Notes: generated from the letters alone by a model not told the origin. A DNA stretch of 5,347 nucleotides from JAPLKX01 sp035530195 (GCA_035530195.1 DATKVG010000214.1:1-5347); one strand, 5' to 3'. Counted from the first letter of the stretch, positions 1 through 5,153 are shown. Translations and numbers: made by a program.

Positions 1-2
1 AA

Positions 3-104
3 GTGGTCCGACTTGAAAAGGCCGGGTTCAGAACCTGCGAAACAATGCCGTTGGCGGTCTCTCTTACGTCAGCGGCGGATGAAAAATCGCAGTCTTTGCA
101 ATGA
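3..104 (+). CDS. 3' end of a CDS, C-terminal 33 residues, possibly methyltransferase-like
   Basis: The frame is open from the window edge to a TGA at 102-104 and reads as a plausible protein tail beginning VVRLEKAGFRTCETMPLAV. The LEKAGFR pattern followed by a hydrophobic strand is common near the C-terminus of class I SAM methyltransferases, where a helix precedes the last strands, but 33 residues cannot prove that. The first base of the next repeat block (103) lies inside the stop codon, so the repeats begin exactly where coding ends. The gene converges with the minus-strand genes on its right. A longer competing frame, open from base 1 to 252, runs through the tandem repeats and looks like chance. 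I am moderately sure this is coding and unsure of the family. Confidence 0.5.
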   Translation: MVRLEKAGFRTCETMPLAVSLTSAADEKSQSLQ

Positions 105-324
105 TTCTGTGGGCGGGGAATTATTCCCCGCCTACGTTGCGCGATTATTTCACAAGCTCTTCAAGACGCGTCAATTGATTCTGTGGGCGGGGAATTATTC
201 CCCGCCTACGTTGTGCGATTATTTCACAAGCTCTTCAAGACGCGTCAATTGATTCTGTGGGCGGGGAATTATTCCCCGCCTACGTTGCGCGATTATTTCA
301 CAAGCTCTTCAAGACGCGTCAATT
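103..324. repeat. Three tandem copies of a 74-bp unit
   Basis: The units are 103-176, 177-250 and 251-324. They are identical except for one base: position 214 is T where units 1 and 3 have C (140 and 288). Each unit begins GATTCTGTGGGCGGGG, contains a 27-bp hairpin and ends GACGCGTCAATT. On the minus strand each unit also carries the last codons and TAA stop of the small ORF at 412-293. Removing two units would restore a compact convergent junction with one hairpin between two stop codons. Such near-identity implies recent duplication or ongoing homogenisation. Confidence 0.95.
109..283. terminator. GC-rich hairpin repeated three times between convergent genes, possible bidirectional terminator
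   Basis: Hairpins lie at 109-135, 183-209 and 257-283. Each has 12-bp arms (GTGGGCGGGGAA paired with TTCCCCGCCTAC, one G-T wobble) and a TTA loop. They sit between a plus-strand stop at 104 and a minus-strand stop at 293, where a shared terminator would be expected. No clear T-tract follows on either strand, so they are not canonical intrinsic terminators. They could equally be a palindromic intergenic repeat that happens to sit there, or act as 3'-end RNA stabilisers. Confidence 0.4.
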
Positions 325-412
325 CCATACTCCCTGCTATTATTAAGACCGCCTCTGGCTTTTCTTGTTTCTTCAGTTGATCTAACGTCCGCGACCACAT
401 GTCTTTTTTCAT
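293..412 (-). CDS. Small ORF of 39 aa, hypothetical, downstream of the DUF523 gene
   Basis: On the minus strand an ATG at 412 is preceded by GGAGGG with a 5-base spacer, one of the strongest ribosome binding sites in the window. It starts 19 bases after the DUF523 stop, so the two are probably co-transcribed. The protein begins MKKDMWSRTLDQLKK and ends SMELTRLEELVK: charged, probably helical at both ends, with a short hydrophobic strand (AVLIIAG) in the middle. It has no signal peptide or metal motif. I do not recognise a family. It may be a genuine small protein or the 5' part of a longer gene cut short. Its last codons and stop lie in repeat unit 3 and are copied downstream in units 2 and 1, which suggests that the repeat unit was built partly from this gene's end. 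Confidence 0.5.
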   Translation of the reverse strand: MKKDMWSRTLDQLKKQEKPEAVLIIAGSMELTRLEELVK

Positions 413-431
413 CCATTCCCTCCGTATCCTG

Positions 432-884
432 TCAAGCGACTTTGATGACCTTGATCCCAGCACGCCTTAAAACTTCTCCCGTAACCCCGTTTATGTCACA
501 TGAGGGACTTCCCGCTTTCATGTAGGCAACACGAGCGCCGATTATTTCGGCTATCTCCCGCGTATAGTTGGCGCCGTTTACGTGGTACTGCGTAACATCC
601 TCCCGCGTTTCCGGCGCAATTATTCGCAACCCTTCGTCCAGCACCTGGGCGCCGGTACCGCCAGCCAACGTTTCGCTCGTTCGAGGCGTGGACATGCCCC
701 CCAACTGCTCCGGACATACCGGCACCAAAACGTACTTCTCTTTCAACCGGCGTAGCAGTTCTTCCCGCCGCGCCGCCCGCCGACCATGCCACCGGCACGG
801 GATTCCAAGAAGACAAGCACTCACCAATGCAGGCGGTTTTCCGCTGTGAAATGGTTGTTGTGGAAAAAGGAATTCATCTTCCAT
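432..884 (-). CDS. DUF523 (TudS/YbbK-like) iron-sulfur family protein, 150 aa
   Basis: Family hallmarks appear in order: VSACLLGIPCRWHG (residues 21-34), LVPVCPEQLGGMSTPR (53-68), a DVTQYHVNGA segment (96-105) and MKAGSPSC (122-129). These define DUF523 (COG1683). Characterised TudS members are thiouracil desulfidases carrying a [4Fe-4S] cluster held by three conserved cysteines. Here the likely ligands are Cys24, Cys57 and Cys129, so a cytosolic desulfurase-type role is plausible but inferred. There is no signal peptide. I chose ATG 884 because GGGAGAG lies 6 bases upstream; an in-frame TTG at 899 overlaps that site and is unlikely. Oddities: the family's usual SPSCG is SPSCD, and the stretch that normally separates it from GVTAxLLRRAGI is nearly absent, so the C-terminus is compact. 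A small ORF follows at 19 bases. Confidence 0.9.
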   Translation of the reverse strand: MEDEFLFPQQPFHSGKPPALVSACLLGIPCRWHGRRAARREELLRRLKEKYVLVPVCPEQLGGMSTPRTSETLAGGTGAQVLDEGLRIIAPETREDVTQYHVNGANYTREIAEIIGARVAYMKAGSPSCDINGVTGEVLRRAGIKVIKVA

Positions 885-890
885 TGTCTT

Positions 891-897
891 CTCTCCC
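891..897 (-). promoter_or_regulatory. Ribosome binding site fixing the DUF523 start
   Basis: The minus strand reads GGGAGAG here, six bases before the ATG at 884. The site overlaps the alternative TTG at 899-897, which therefore is not the likely start. Confidence 0.7.
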
Positions 898-991
898 AAT
901 GTCTCCGTGCCAGAAACGATACTTCGCGCCTTGATCCTTTGCCAAATGGCTCGCGCTCGCCATCACGAGAATCTTGCCACGGGCCGTTAAA

Positions 992-1162
992 CTATTTCCC
1001 AGAGAGGTAAATCAACCAGCCAAAGAATCCGTAGTCTGGTTTCCTATGAATTGGCACTCGCCGCCCCGACTGGAATCCGCAGGCTGAACAAACAGTTTTC
1101 GGAGGGCCGTATAGGTTTGTGAGAACGCTATTTCGTAGTCTGCTCTGAAAACTCGTGCACAA
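992..1162 (-). pseudogene. Possible remnant of a small zinc-ribbon protein gene
   Basis: The minus-strand frame contains a CxxC knuckle, KTVCSACGFQSGRR, followed by HRKPDYGFFGWLIYLSGK and a TAG at 992-994. A knuckle followed by an aromatic, membrane-seeking segment recalls small bacterial zinc-ribbon proteins, but only one CxxC is present and the second half is missing. There is no start codon with a ribosome binding site at the left of this homology-like part, and further upstream the frame runs straight into the palindrome at 1170-1237. This may be a decayed gene truncated near the repeat, or just a chance open frame. Confidence 0.22.
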
Positions 1163-1169
1163 CCGGAGC

Positions 1170-1237
1170 AAAAAATGGGGACTGGCTCGCTTTTTCCCCG
1201 GCAGTTTGGGGAAAAAGCGTGCCTGTCCCCATTTTTT
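1170..1237. repeat. Long near-perfect palindrome, REP-like intergenic element
   Basis: Two 30-base arms (1170-1199 and 1208-1237) match at 28 of 30 positions around the 8-base loop GGCAGTTT. The outer ends are AAAAAATGGGGAC and GTCCCCATTTTTT, and the inner stem is GCTTTTTCCCC with GGGGAAAAAGC. This layout matches mobile REP/MITE-like palindromes moved by Y1 REP-associated transposases. No transposase is in the window. The right end continues into a second CCATTTTTT at 1241-1249. Lying downstream of the membrane-protein stop (1275), the hairpin plus T-run on either strand could also terminate transcription. Confidence 0.85.
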
Positions 1238-1274
1238 CACCCATTTTTTCATTTGTTAGAAGAAAGGTTGGTTT

Positions 1275-2363
1275 TCATTGGGCTTCCCAGACACGGATGA
1301 CGTAGGGGTCGCGGCAGTTGATGTTGAGGTAAAAGTCCCCGGTGGTGCGGAGGTATTCGACCTGGGGTTCGGGTGCGGGCTGGCCGCCGAGGTAGGTGGA
1401 CTCGATGTCGGCGTTGGCGCCGGCGCCGTTGACGGTGATGGAGATTTTTTTGTCGCATTGCCAGTCGACGGCCCAGGGCGCGCGGGTGATGGTGAATAGC
1501 TCGGTTGGTTTGACGGAGGAGGCTTGGTATTCGGCGAGGAGACGCCAATTGCGGGGAATCACGTCGGGAGTGGGCCGGGGCGGGGGCGGCGGGCGATTTT
1601 CGATTGACGATTGACGATTATCGATTATCGATTGGGGATTATTTTTTGCCTCGATGAGTTCGCGGGTTTCTTCCATATGTTGTTCGTACTGGATCTTGGC
1701 AATTCCGGTTGGTTCTGCTTCGTCGAGCGCGGTGTTTGTGAAGGAGAGCCAGGTGGAGTATTCAGCGGAGTGCAATTCTACGTGCCAGCCACCCGGCGCC
1801 GTGGACTCGCCTAGGACACCGCCCTCAGGGTCAATAGCGACGTTTGCCATTGCTGTTTTGATCGGCTCTAGCATGTTGAATAATTGGAGGGCGTCAGTGG
1901 TGACGGTGAGGCAAGCGGCCTGTGCCTCCTCTTTGGTCGAGATGGGCCAGTCGTGTCTGCAATCGAACATGACGTTGATGATCTTGTCGTCGCCAAGCCA
2001 GGTGGTGACGGTTGCGTTCATTTTCACTTTTTGTAGTTCGCGTTCGTAAAAGATAATGCGTCGACCGTACAGTGAGACTTGTTGAGTGCGAGAGTAATCG
2101 GCGGCTTCGAGGCGGTCGGCAGCCTCGGGTGCGGTGATGACGCTTGTGGACGGGGTGGACATTGTGGACGCAGTGGACGCAGTGGACGTGGCTGTTGGCG
2201 TGGAGCGGCCGATACGAGCAAGCACGGCAAAGGTGATAATTAGGGCGATGATGATCCCGATAAGGATAAAGATGGCGCGAGCCCATTCGATAAAGAGTGC
2301 ACAGGCCCAGACTCTGATCTTTTGGCGTGCGATGTCGAGAGGATCTTGGGGAGGGTTGGTCAT
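1275..2363 (-). CDS. Membrane-anchored protein of unknown function with C-terminal beta-type domain, 362 aa
   Basis: I chose ATG 2363: GGAGG sits 6 bases upstream, and an upstream frame ends there with an ATGA overlap. The frame stays open back to 2516, but that extension is arginine-rich and out of phase with the real upstream coding. Layout: basic N-terminus, one transmembrane helix (about 30-49, AIFILIGIIIALIITFAVLA), Ser/Thr repeat linker (54-77), an unrecognised central domain (about 80-240, Cys135 and Cys151), a linker made by heptamer repeats (243-257) and a Pro run (258-264), then a domain at about 271-362. That last part has FTITRAPWAVDWQCDKK and DFYLNINCRDPYVIRVWE, a pattern seen in secreted beta-sandwich domains. 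Cys303 and Cys350 could form a disulfide. Most of the protein is probably outside the cytoplasmic membrane. Function is unknown. Confidence 0.75.
   Translation of the reverse strand: MTNPPQDPLDIARQKIRVWACALFIEWARAIFILIGIIIALIITFAVLARIGRSTPTATSTASTASTMSTPSTSVITAPEAADRLEAADYSRTQQVSLYGRRIIFYERELQKVKMNATVTTWLGDDKIINVMFDCRHDWPISTKEEAQAACLTVTTDALQLFNMLEPIKTAMANVAIDPEGGVLGESTAPGGWHVELHSAEYSTWLSFTNTALDEAEPTGIAKIQYEQHMEETRELIEAKNNPQSIIDNRQSSIENRPPPPPRPTPDVIPRNWRLLAEYQASSVKPTELFTITRAPWAVDWQCDKKISITVNGAGANADIESTYLGGQPAPEPQVEYLRTTGDFYLNINCRDPYVIRVWEAQ
1594..1635. repeat. Heptanucleotide repeat, six copies, inside a coding region
   Basis: Consecutive 7-base units starting CGATT (CGATTTT, CGATTGA twice, CGATTAT twice, CGATTGG) run from 1594 to 1635, with a partial GGATT after. 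On the minus strand they encode residues 243-257 of the membrane protein (IIDNRQSSIEN core). Six units give 42 bases and keep the frame. Gain or loss of one or two units would shift it and remove the C-terminal domain. The same kind of peptide appears when such intergenic repeats are translated, so this may be a repeat that invaded the linker. Confidence 0.9.
2146..2190. repeat. Nine-base tandem repeat, five copies, coding for a Ser-Thr-x linker
   Basis: GTGGAC recurs exactly every 9 bases at 2146, 2155, 2164, 2173 and 2182. On the minus strand this encodes five Ser-Thr-x triplets (residues 60-74) just after the transmembrane helix. Because the unit is a multiple of three, copy-number change would only lengthen or shorten the linker. 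Confidence 0.85.
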
Positions 2364-2503
2364 GGTGAGCCTCCGAATGCTTGGTTCTTTTTGTTGGCGT
2401 CTTTTTGTTGTGCGGCTTTGTTGTGAGTGACGCGGGCCCACTCGGCGTCGACGGCGTCGGGTAGAATTTTGATTATGATATGCTCGTGATGCCTCCGGCG
2501 GTC
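2360..2503 (-). pseudogene. 3' remnant of the former upstream operon partner
   Basis: In the frame ending at TGA 2360-2362, the minus strand reads as convincing protein: KILPDAVDAEWARVTHNK, then a Lys/Gln/Asn-rich tail ending QAFGGSP. Its codons mostly end in C or G in the first half. The stop overlaps the ATG of the membrane-protein gene (ATGA), the usual arrangement of coupled genes. There is no start codon in the frame, which is closed by a TAA at 2504-2506, so the 5' part of the gene is missing. The break falls at about 2480-2490, where it abuts the end of the other gene fragment. The family is not recognisable from about 40 residues. Confidence 0.5.
2370..2374 (-). promoter_or_regulatory. 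Ribosome binding site of the membrane-protein gene
   Basis: The minus strand reads GGAGG, six bases before ATG 2363. It lies within the last codons of the upstream remnant frame, as expected for translationally coupled operon genes, and it decides the start against the 2516 alternative. Confidence 0.75.
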
Positions 2504-2702
2504 TTATGGGCGGCATACATCAATGGATTGTCCAGTCCGAACCACGAGTAAAATGCGTCATTTCGGTATGCTTTCTGCAAGTCCTTAAGGCTCCAGCCAT
2601 TTTTTCCGCCAAACCCCACCTTGGGTTTGCAGGACGCGCATACTCTCATTGCGCCAGCAACGTTTCCAAGTATTCGCGATCATAGTGTTCGGTTGTTGTC
2701 AT
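2473..2702 (-). pseudogene. 5' remnant of a gene resembling a type II restriction endonuclease family, frameshifted and truncated
   Basis: Two minus-strand frames join here. The first, ATG 2702 to TGA 2646, reads MTTTEHYDREYLETLLAQ. The second, ATG 2649 to TAA 2473, is 58 codons: MRVCASCKPKVGFGGKNG, then SLKDLQKAYRNDAFYSWFGL, then MYAAHKTAGGITSIS. They overlap as ATGA. One extra A (CAAATG for CAATG) would join them into a single protein, so a one-base deletion in one gene is the simpler reading; coupled start-stop translation is the alternative. From memory, the motif YSWFGLDxPLMYAAHKxAGG with TSIYRQ following is typical of a putative type II restriction endonuclease family. Here it breaks off just after TSI. 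I am fairly sure it is a gene fragment and less sure of the family. Confidence 0.5.
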
Positions 2703-2763
2703 GTTTTGCCTGTCGAGCGGCATCGAACCGTTTCCGAGAGGCATAATGCATTTAACACAGACA

Positions 2764-2791
2764 AATATAACAGCTTCTCACCCAAAAGCAA
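2764..2791 (-). promoter_or_regulatory. Possible promoter for the minus-strand remnant genes
   Basis: On the minus strand TTGCTT (2791-2786) and TATATT (2769-2764) are separated by 16 bases. The -10 matches consensus at 5 of 6 and the -35 at 3 of 6. It lies about 60 bases before ATG 2702, in an AT-richer intergenic stretch. If active it could still drive the membrane-protein gene. Confidence 0.3.
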
Positions 2792-2823
2792 ACGTACGGA
2801 CTTTCTCCTTTTTTCGTGCCACC

Positions 2824-2852
2824 TTGCATAAACCGGGCGCATGTCATACAGT
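2824..2852 (+). promoter_or_regulatory. Weak candidate promoter for the PhoPQ_related gene
   Basis: TTGCAT (2824-2829) and TACAGT (2847-2852) are spaced by 17 bases, about 40 bases before the start at 2894. Matches are 3 of 6 and 4 of 6, so support is weak. Confidence 0.22.
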
Positions 2853-2893
2853 GGTGGCCGGGTACGGAACAATGATTATGGAGGGTACGAGGG

Positions 2894-4330
2894 ATGAGAA
2901 ACGTTCGGTTCTTGGTGATTCGCTTATTATTGGCGGTGGTGCTGGCGGCGGGGCTGGTGAGTTGCGCGACTTATGCGCCGGAAGCGCCGATCCGAACGGC
3001 GCTGGACCGGTACGTGGCGGCGCCCGATGACAATTACGCGTGGCGGGTCGAGAAGACCATCCCCGGCCAGGGGTCGACTACCTATGTCCTCGACATGACG
3101 TCGCAGGCGTGGCGATCGGACAAGGAAGTGAACCGGCCCGTGTGGACGCATTGGCTCGTCATCGAGAAACCCGACAAGCTCACGTCAAACAAGGCGCTGC
3201 TGATGATCAGCGGCGGCCGTATCGACAGCCCGGCGCCGGATGGCGCGTCTGAGCGGACCCGGGGCGCGGCGGTGGCGACGGGGTCGGTTGTGGCGGAGTT
3301 GAGAGGCATACCCAACGAGCCGTTGACGTTCATCGGCGACGAAACGAAATCGAGAACCGAGGACAGCCTGATCGCGTACACGTGGGACAAGTACCTGCGC
3401 ACGGGCGACGAGTTGTGGCCGGCGCGGCTGCCCATGACGAAAGCCGCGGTGCGGGCGATGGACACCATAACGGCGTTTTGCGCCAGCGAAGCCGGCGGCG
3501 GGGCGAAGGTAGATCGGTTTGTGGTGGCGGGGGGATCGAAACGCGGCTGGACCACGTGGACCACGGGCGCCGTGGACAAGCGCGTGGTCGCGATGGTGCC
3601 GATGGTGATCGACATGCTCAACATTGTGCCGTCGTTCAAACATCATTGGCGGTCGCTCGGGTTTTGGGCGCCGGCCGTCGACGACTACGAACGGATGGGC
3701 ATCATGAACTGGATGGACGCGCCGGAGTACGCCCCCCTCATGAAGATCGTCGAGCCATACGAGTACCGCGACAGGTACACTATGCCCAAACTTATGATCA
3801 ACGCCACTGGCGACCAGTTCTTCCTACCGGACTCGCCGCGGTTCTTCGTTAAGGACCTGCCCGGCGAGACGCTCCTGCGAATGGTGCCCAACGCCGACCA
3901 CGGCATGAGAGGCTCGGACGCGGCGGAAACCCTGCTGGCGTTCTACAACGCCGTTGTCACGGGGAAACCGCGGCCGCGGTATTCGTGGGAAGTGAAGAAG
4001 GACGGGTCTATTGTCGTGAAGTCCTTGGACAAGCCGCGCGAGGTCCTGTTGTGGCAGGCGACCAACCCGACGGCGCGCGATTTCCGCGTCGATACCATCG
4101 GCAAAATCTGGACCAGCAGCACGCTCGACGATCAGGGCGGCGGCGTGTACGTTGCGCGCGTGCCCAAGCCGGAAAAGGGCTGGACCGCGTTTCTGGTCGA
4201 GCTGACCTACGACGTTGGCGGGCCCGTGCCTATCAAACTTACATCTGAAGTCAGCATTGTGCCCGACACGCTGCCGTTCAAGCCGTTCAAGCCCGAGGTA
4301 AAGGAAAAAGGCTTCATGAGCAAAGAATGA
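2894..4330 (+). CDS. PhoPQ_related (PqaA-like) alpha/beta-hydrolase lipoprotein, 478 aa
   Basis: The protein has the marks of PF10142, the family named after Salmonella PqaA (PhoPQ-regulated). Visible signatures are RPVWTHWLVIEKP early on, LPMTKAAVRAMDTI, then GGSKRGW with the likely nucleophile Ser215, MVPMVIDMLN, TGDQFFLPDS with likely Asp307, and PNADHGMRG with likely His336. About 120 further residues form a beta-rich C-terminal extension. Residues 1-23 are a signal peptide ending in a lipobox LVSC (Cys24). Ala at +2 fits outer-membrane sorting. The likely location is therefore the periplasmic face, acting as a hydrolase on an unknown substrate. The start at 2894 is supported by GGAGGG eight bases upstream. 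Members commonly have DEFF where this one has DQFF. There is no frame damage, and the gene is probably monocistronic because a palindrome and a broken gene follow. Confidence 0.93.
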   Translation: MRNVRFLVIRLLLAVVLAAGLVSCATYAPEAPIRTALDRYVAAPDDNYAWRVEKTIPGQGSTTYVLDMTSQAWRSDKEVNRPVWTHWLVIEKPDKLTSNKALLMISGGRIDSPAPDGASERTRGAAVATGSVVAELRGIPNEPLTFIGDETKSRTEDSLIAYTWDKYLRTGDELWPARLPMTKAAVRAMDTITAFCASEAGGGAKVDRFVVAGGSKRGWTTWTTGAVDKRVVAMVPMVIDMLNIVPSFKHHWRSLGFWAPAVDDYERMGIMNWMDAPEYAPLMKIVEPYEYRDRYTMPKLMINATGDQFFLPDSPRFFVKDLPGETLLRMVPNADHGMRGSDAAETLLAFYNAVVTGKPRPRYSWEVKKDGSIVVKSLDKPREVLLWQATNPTARDFRVDTIGKIWTSSTLDDQGGGVYVARVPKPEKGWTAFLVELTYDVGGPVPIKLTSEVSIVPDTLPFKPFKPEVKEKGFMSKE

Positions 4331-4353
4331 GAGGCCTGAGGCTTGAACAAAAA

Positions 4354-4388
4354 TGGGACACCCCCCACAAAAGCCGGGGGGCGTCCCA
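4354..4388. repeat. Palindromic repeat, REP-like, after the PhoPQ_related gene
   Basis: TGGGACACCCCCC (4354-4366) pairs with GGGGGGCGTCCCA (4376-4388) at 12 of 13 positions around a 9-base loop. AAAAA precedes it, so on the minus strand it is a hairpin followed by TTTTTG, the form of an intrinsic terminator, although no minus-strand gene lies to its right in the window. Its AAAAATGGGAC end closely resembles the AAAAATGGGGAC end of the 1170-1237 element, suggesting related families. Confidence 0.75.
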
Positions 4389-4406
4389 GACGCGGACAAA
4401 GGCACC

Positions 4407-5050
4407 ATGGCAGACCTGACGCGGGACGAATATCAGCAGTTTCATAAGCGGCGGCACCTGATTCTGCTTGAACTGCTGGCGCGCCACGCGCCGGAAAGAG
4501 TCGAGCGCGCACTCGATGCGGGCGGCGCCGGCGACGTGGCGGGGTTGGGCGCCATCCTGCGCGACCGGTTCGCCGGCGAGGTCCATGCCGTCGATTTGGG
4601 CGCAGACGTCGAGGAAGGCCGGCGACAAGGCGTACGCGCCATCGAGTGCGACATCGACCGCCAGCGGTTGCCGTATCTTGACGGCCACTTCGACCTCGTC
4701 GTGTTTGCCTCGGTGATCGAACATCTTTACAACCCGGCGTTTGCCCTCGGCGAACTGGCGAGAGTAACGCGGCCCGGCGGCACGCTCATCCTCGAGGCAC
4801 CCAACGCCGTCGCGCTAGCAGCCCGTGGCAAAAGTCTCGTGATGTCGAGCGGCTGCTTGTGAACAACTTCACGATCATCGAACGGTCGTATTGCATGCAT
4901 GATGCGCCGTGCGGCATCTTGAAAAAACTGGCGCGCGAGGCCGCGGTTCGTGTCTGGGCGCGGGTAGGGGACAGTTTTTTGTGGTTGCGCGGCGGCTTGG
5001 CGGTTAAGCCGTTACCATGTGGCCAGTTACAAGGGCCGGGGGCAGGCTGA
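4407..5050 (+). pseudogene. Class I SAM-dependent methyltransferase gene broken by internal deletion and frameshift
   Basis: From ATG 4407 the frame begins MADLTRDEYQQFHKRRHLIL and gives a good Methyltransf_11-type fold: motif I LDAGGAGDVAG (36-46), acidic Asp63 after strand 2, CDID (81-84), FDLVVFASVIEHL (95-107) and RPGGTLILEAPNAVAL (122-137). After about residue 140 it runs into a short unrelated tail and stops at 4862. A second frame, clear from about 4835, continues the family: SRDVERLLVNNFTIIERSYC, then LKKLAREAAVRVWARVGD, ending at 5050. The stretch normally lying between, some 30-45 residues before the W-T-P-RDVERLL helix, is missing. Both halves are otherwise well preserved, so the lesion looks recent. 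I prefer 4407 (AAAGG four bases upstream) over ATG 4353, which lies at the edge of the palindrome. A truncated 151-aa protein may still be made, without the C-terminal strands. Confidence 0.75.
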
Positions 5051-5124
5051 AGCCCAACCGCGGGCAATCTGACCCGACTGGTTTGCTGGAATTGGGTGGA
5101 GGTAAAGACGCCAAGATCGTATTC

Positions 5125-5153
5125 TTGACGCTATTTAAAAGAATGTGTAAGAT
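5125..5153 (+). promoter_or_regulatory. Sigma70-type promoter for the 3-hydroxyacyl-CoA dehydrogenase gene
   Basis: TTGACG (5125-5130, 5 of 6) and TAAGAT (5148-5153, 4 of 6) are separated by an ideal 17 bases. Transcription would start near 5160 and leave a leader of roughly 105 bases before ATG 5266. It is the best promoter in the window. Confidence 0.55.

Larger units (their letters stand above)
885..1169. other. Stretch without a convincing intact gene
   Basis: This gap lies between the DUF523 start and the 1170-1237 palindrome. I see no tRNA-like fold, no clear sigma70 promoter and no intact gene. Two minus-strand pieces have protein-like composition. One is a possible zinc-ribbon remnant (listed separately). 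The other is a 29-codon frame, MASASHLAKDQGAKYRFWHG and onward, starting near 951 and overlapping the DUF523 start. It has no good ribosome binding site. Any promoter for the DUF523 gene must lie here or further upstream. Confidence 0.4.

Noticed and set aside
24..35. GGTTC-A-GAACC palindrome as part of a tRNA T-arm
   Set aside because: No acceptor, anticodon or D-arm could be found around it, and it lies in the coding tail.
1..252. Long plus-strand open frame from the window edge through the repeats
   Set aside because: Its C-terminal half is just the translated tandem repeat and the N-terminal part is Arg-rich. The frame ending at 104 reads far more like a protein tail.
103..324. CRISPR array
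   Set aside because: The units are contiguous 74-bp tandem copies with no unique spacers, and no cas genes are present.
992..1252. 86-codon minus-strand ORF starting at 1252
   Set aside because: About a quarter of it is the translated palindrome. Only the part left of 1162 has any protein-like signal, so it is listed as a possible remnant.
2364..2516. N-terminal extension of the membrane protein to 2516
   Set aside because: The extension is low-complexity and Arg-rich, it is out of phase with the better coding frame there, and a GGAGG site sits just before ATG 2363.
4272..4291. Direct repeat CCGTTCAAG twice near the end of the PhoPQ_related gene
   Set aside because: Only two 9-base copies giving a Pro-Phe-Lys pair; too short to mean much.
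4993..5011. Inverted repeat CGGCTT...AAGCCG near the methyltransferase end as a terminator
   Set aside because: The stem is only 6 bp, lies inside the reading frame and has no T-tract.
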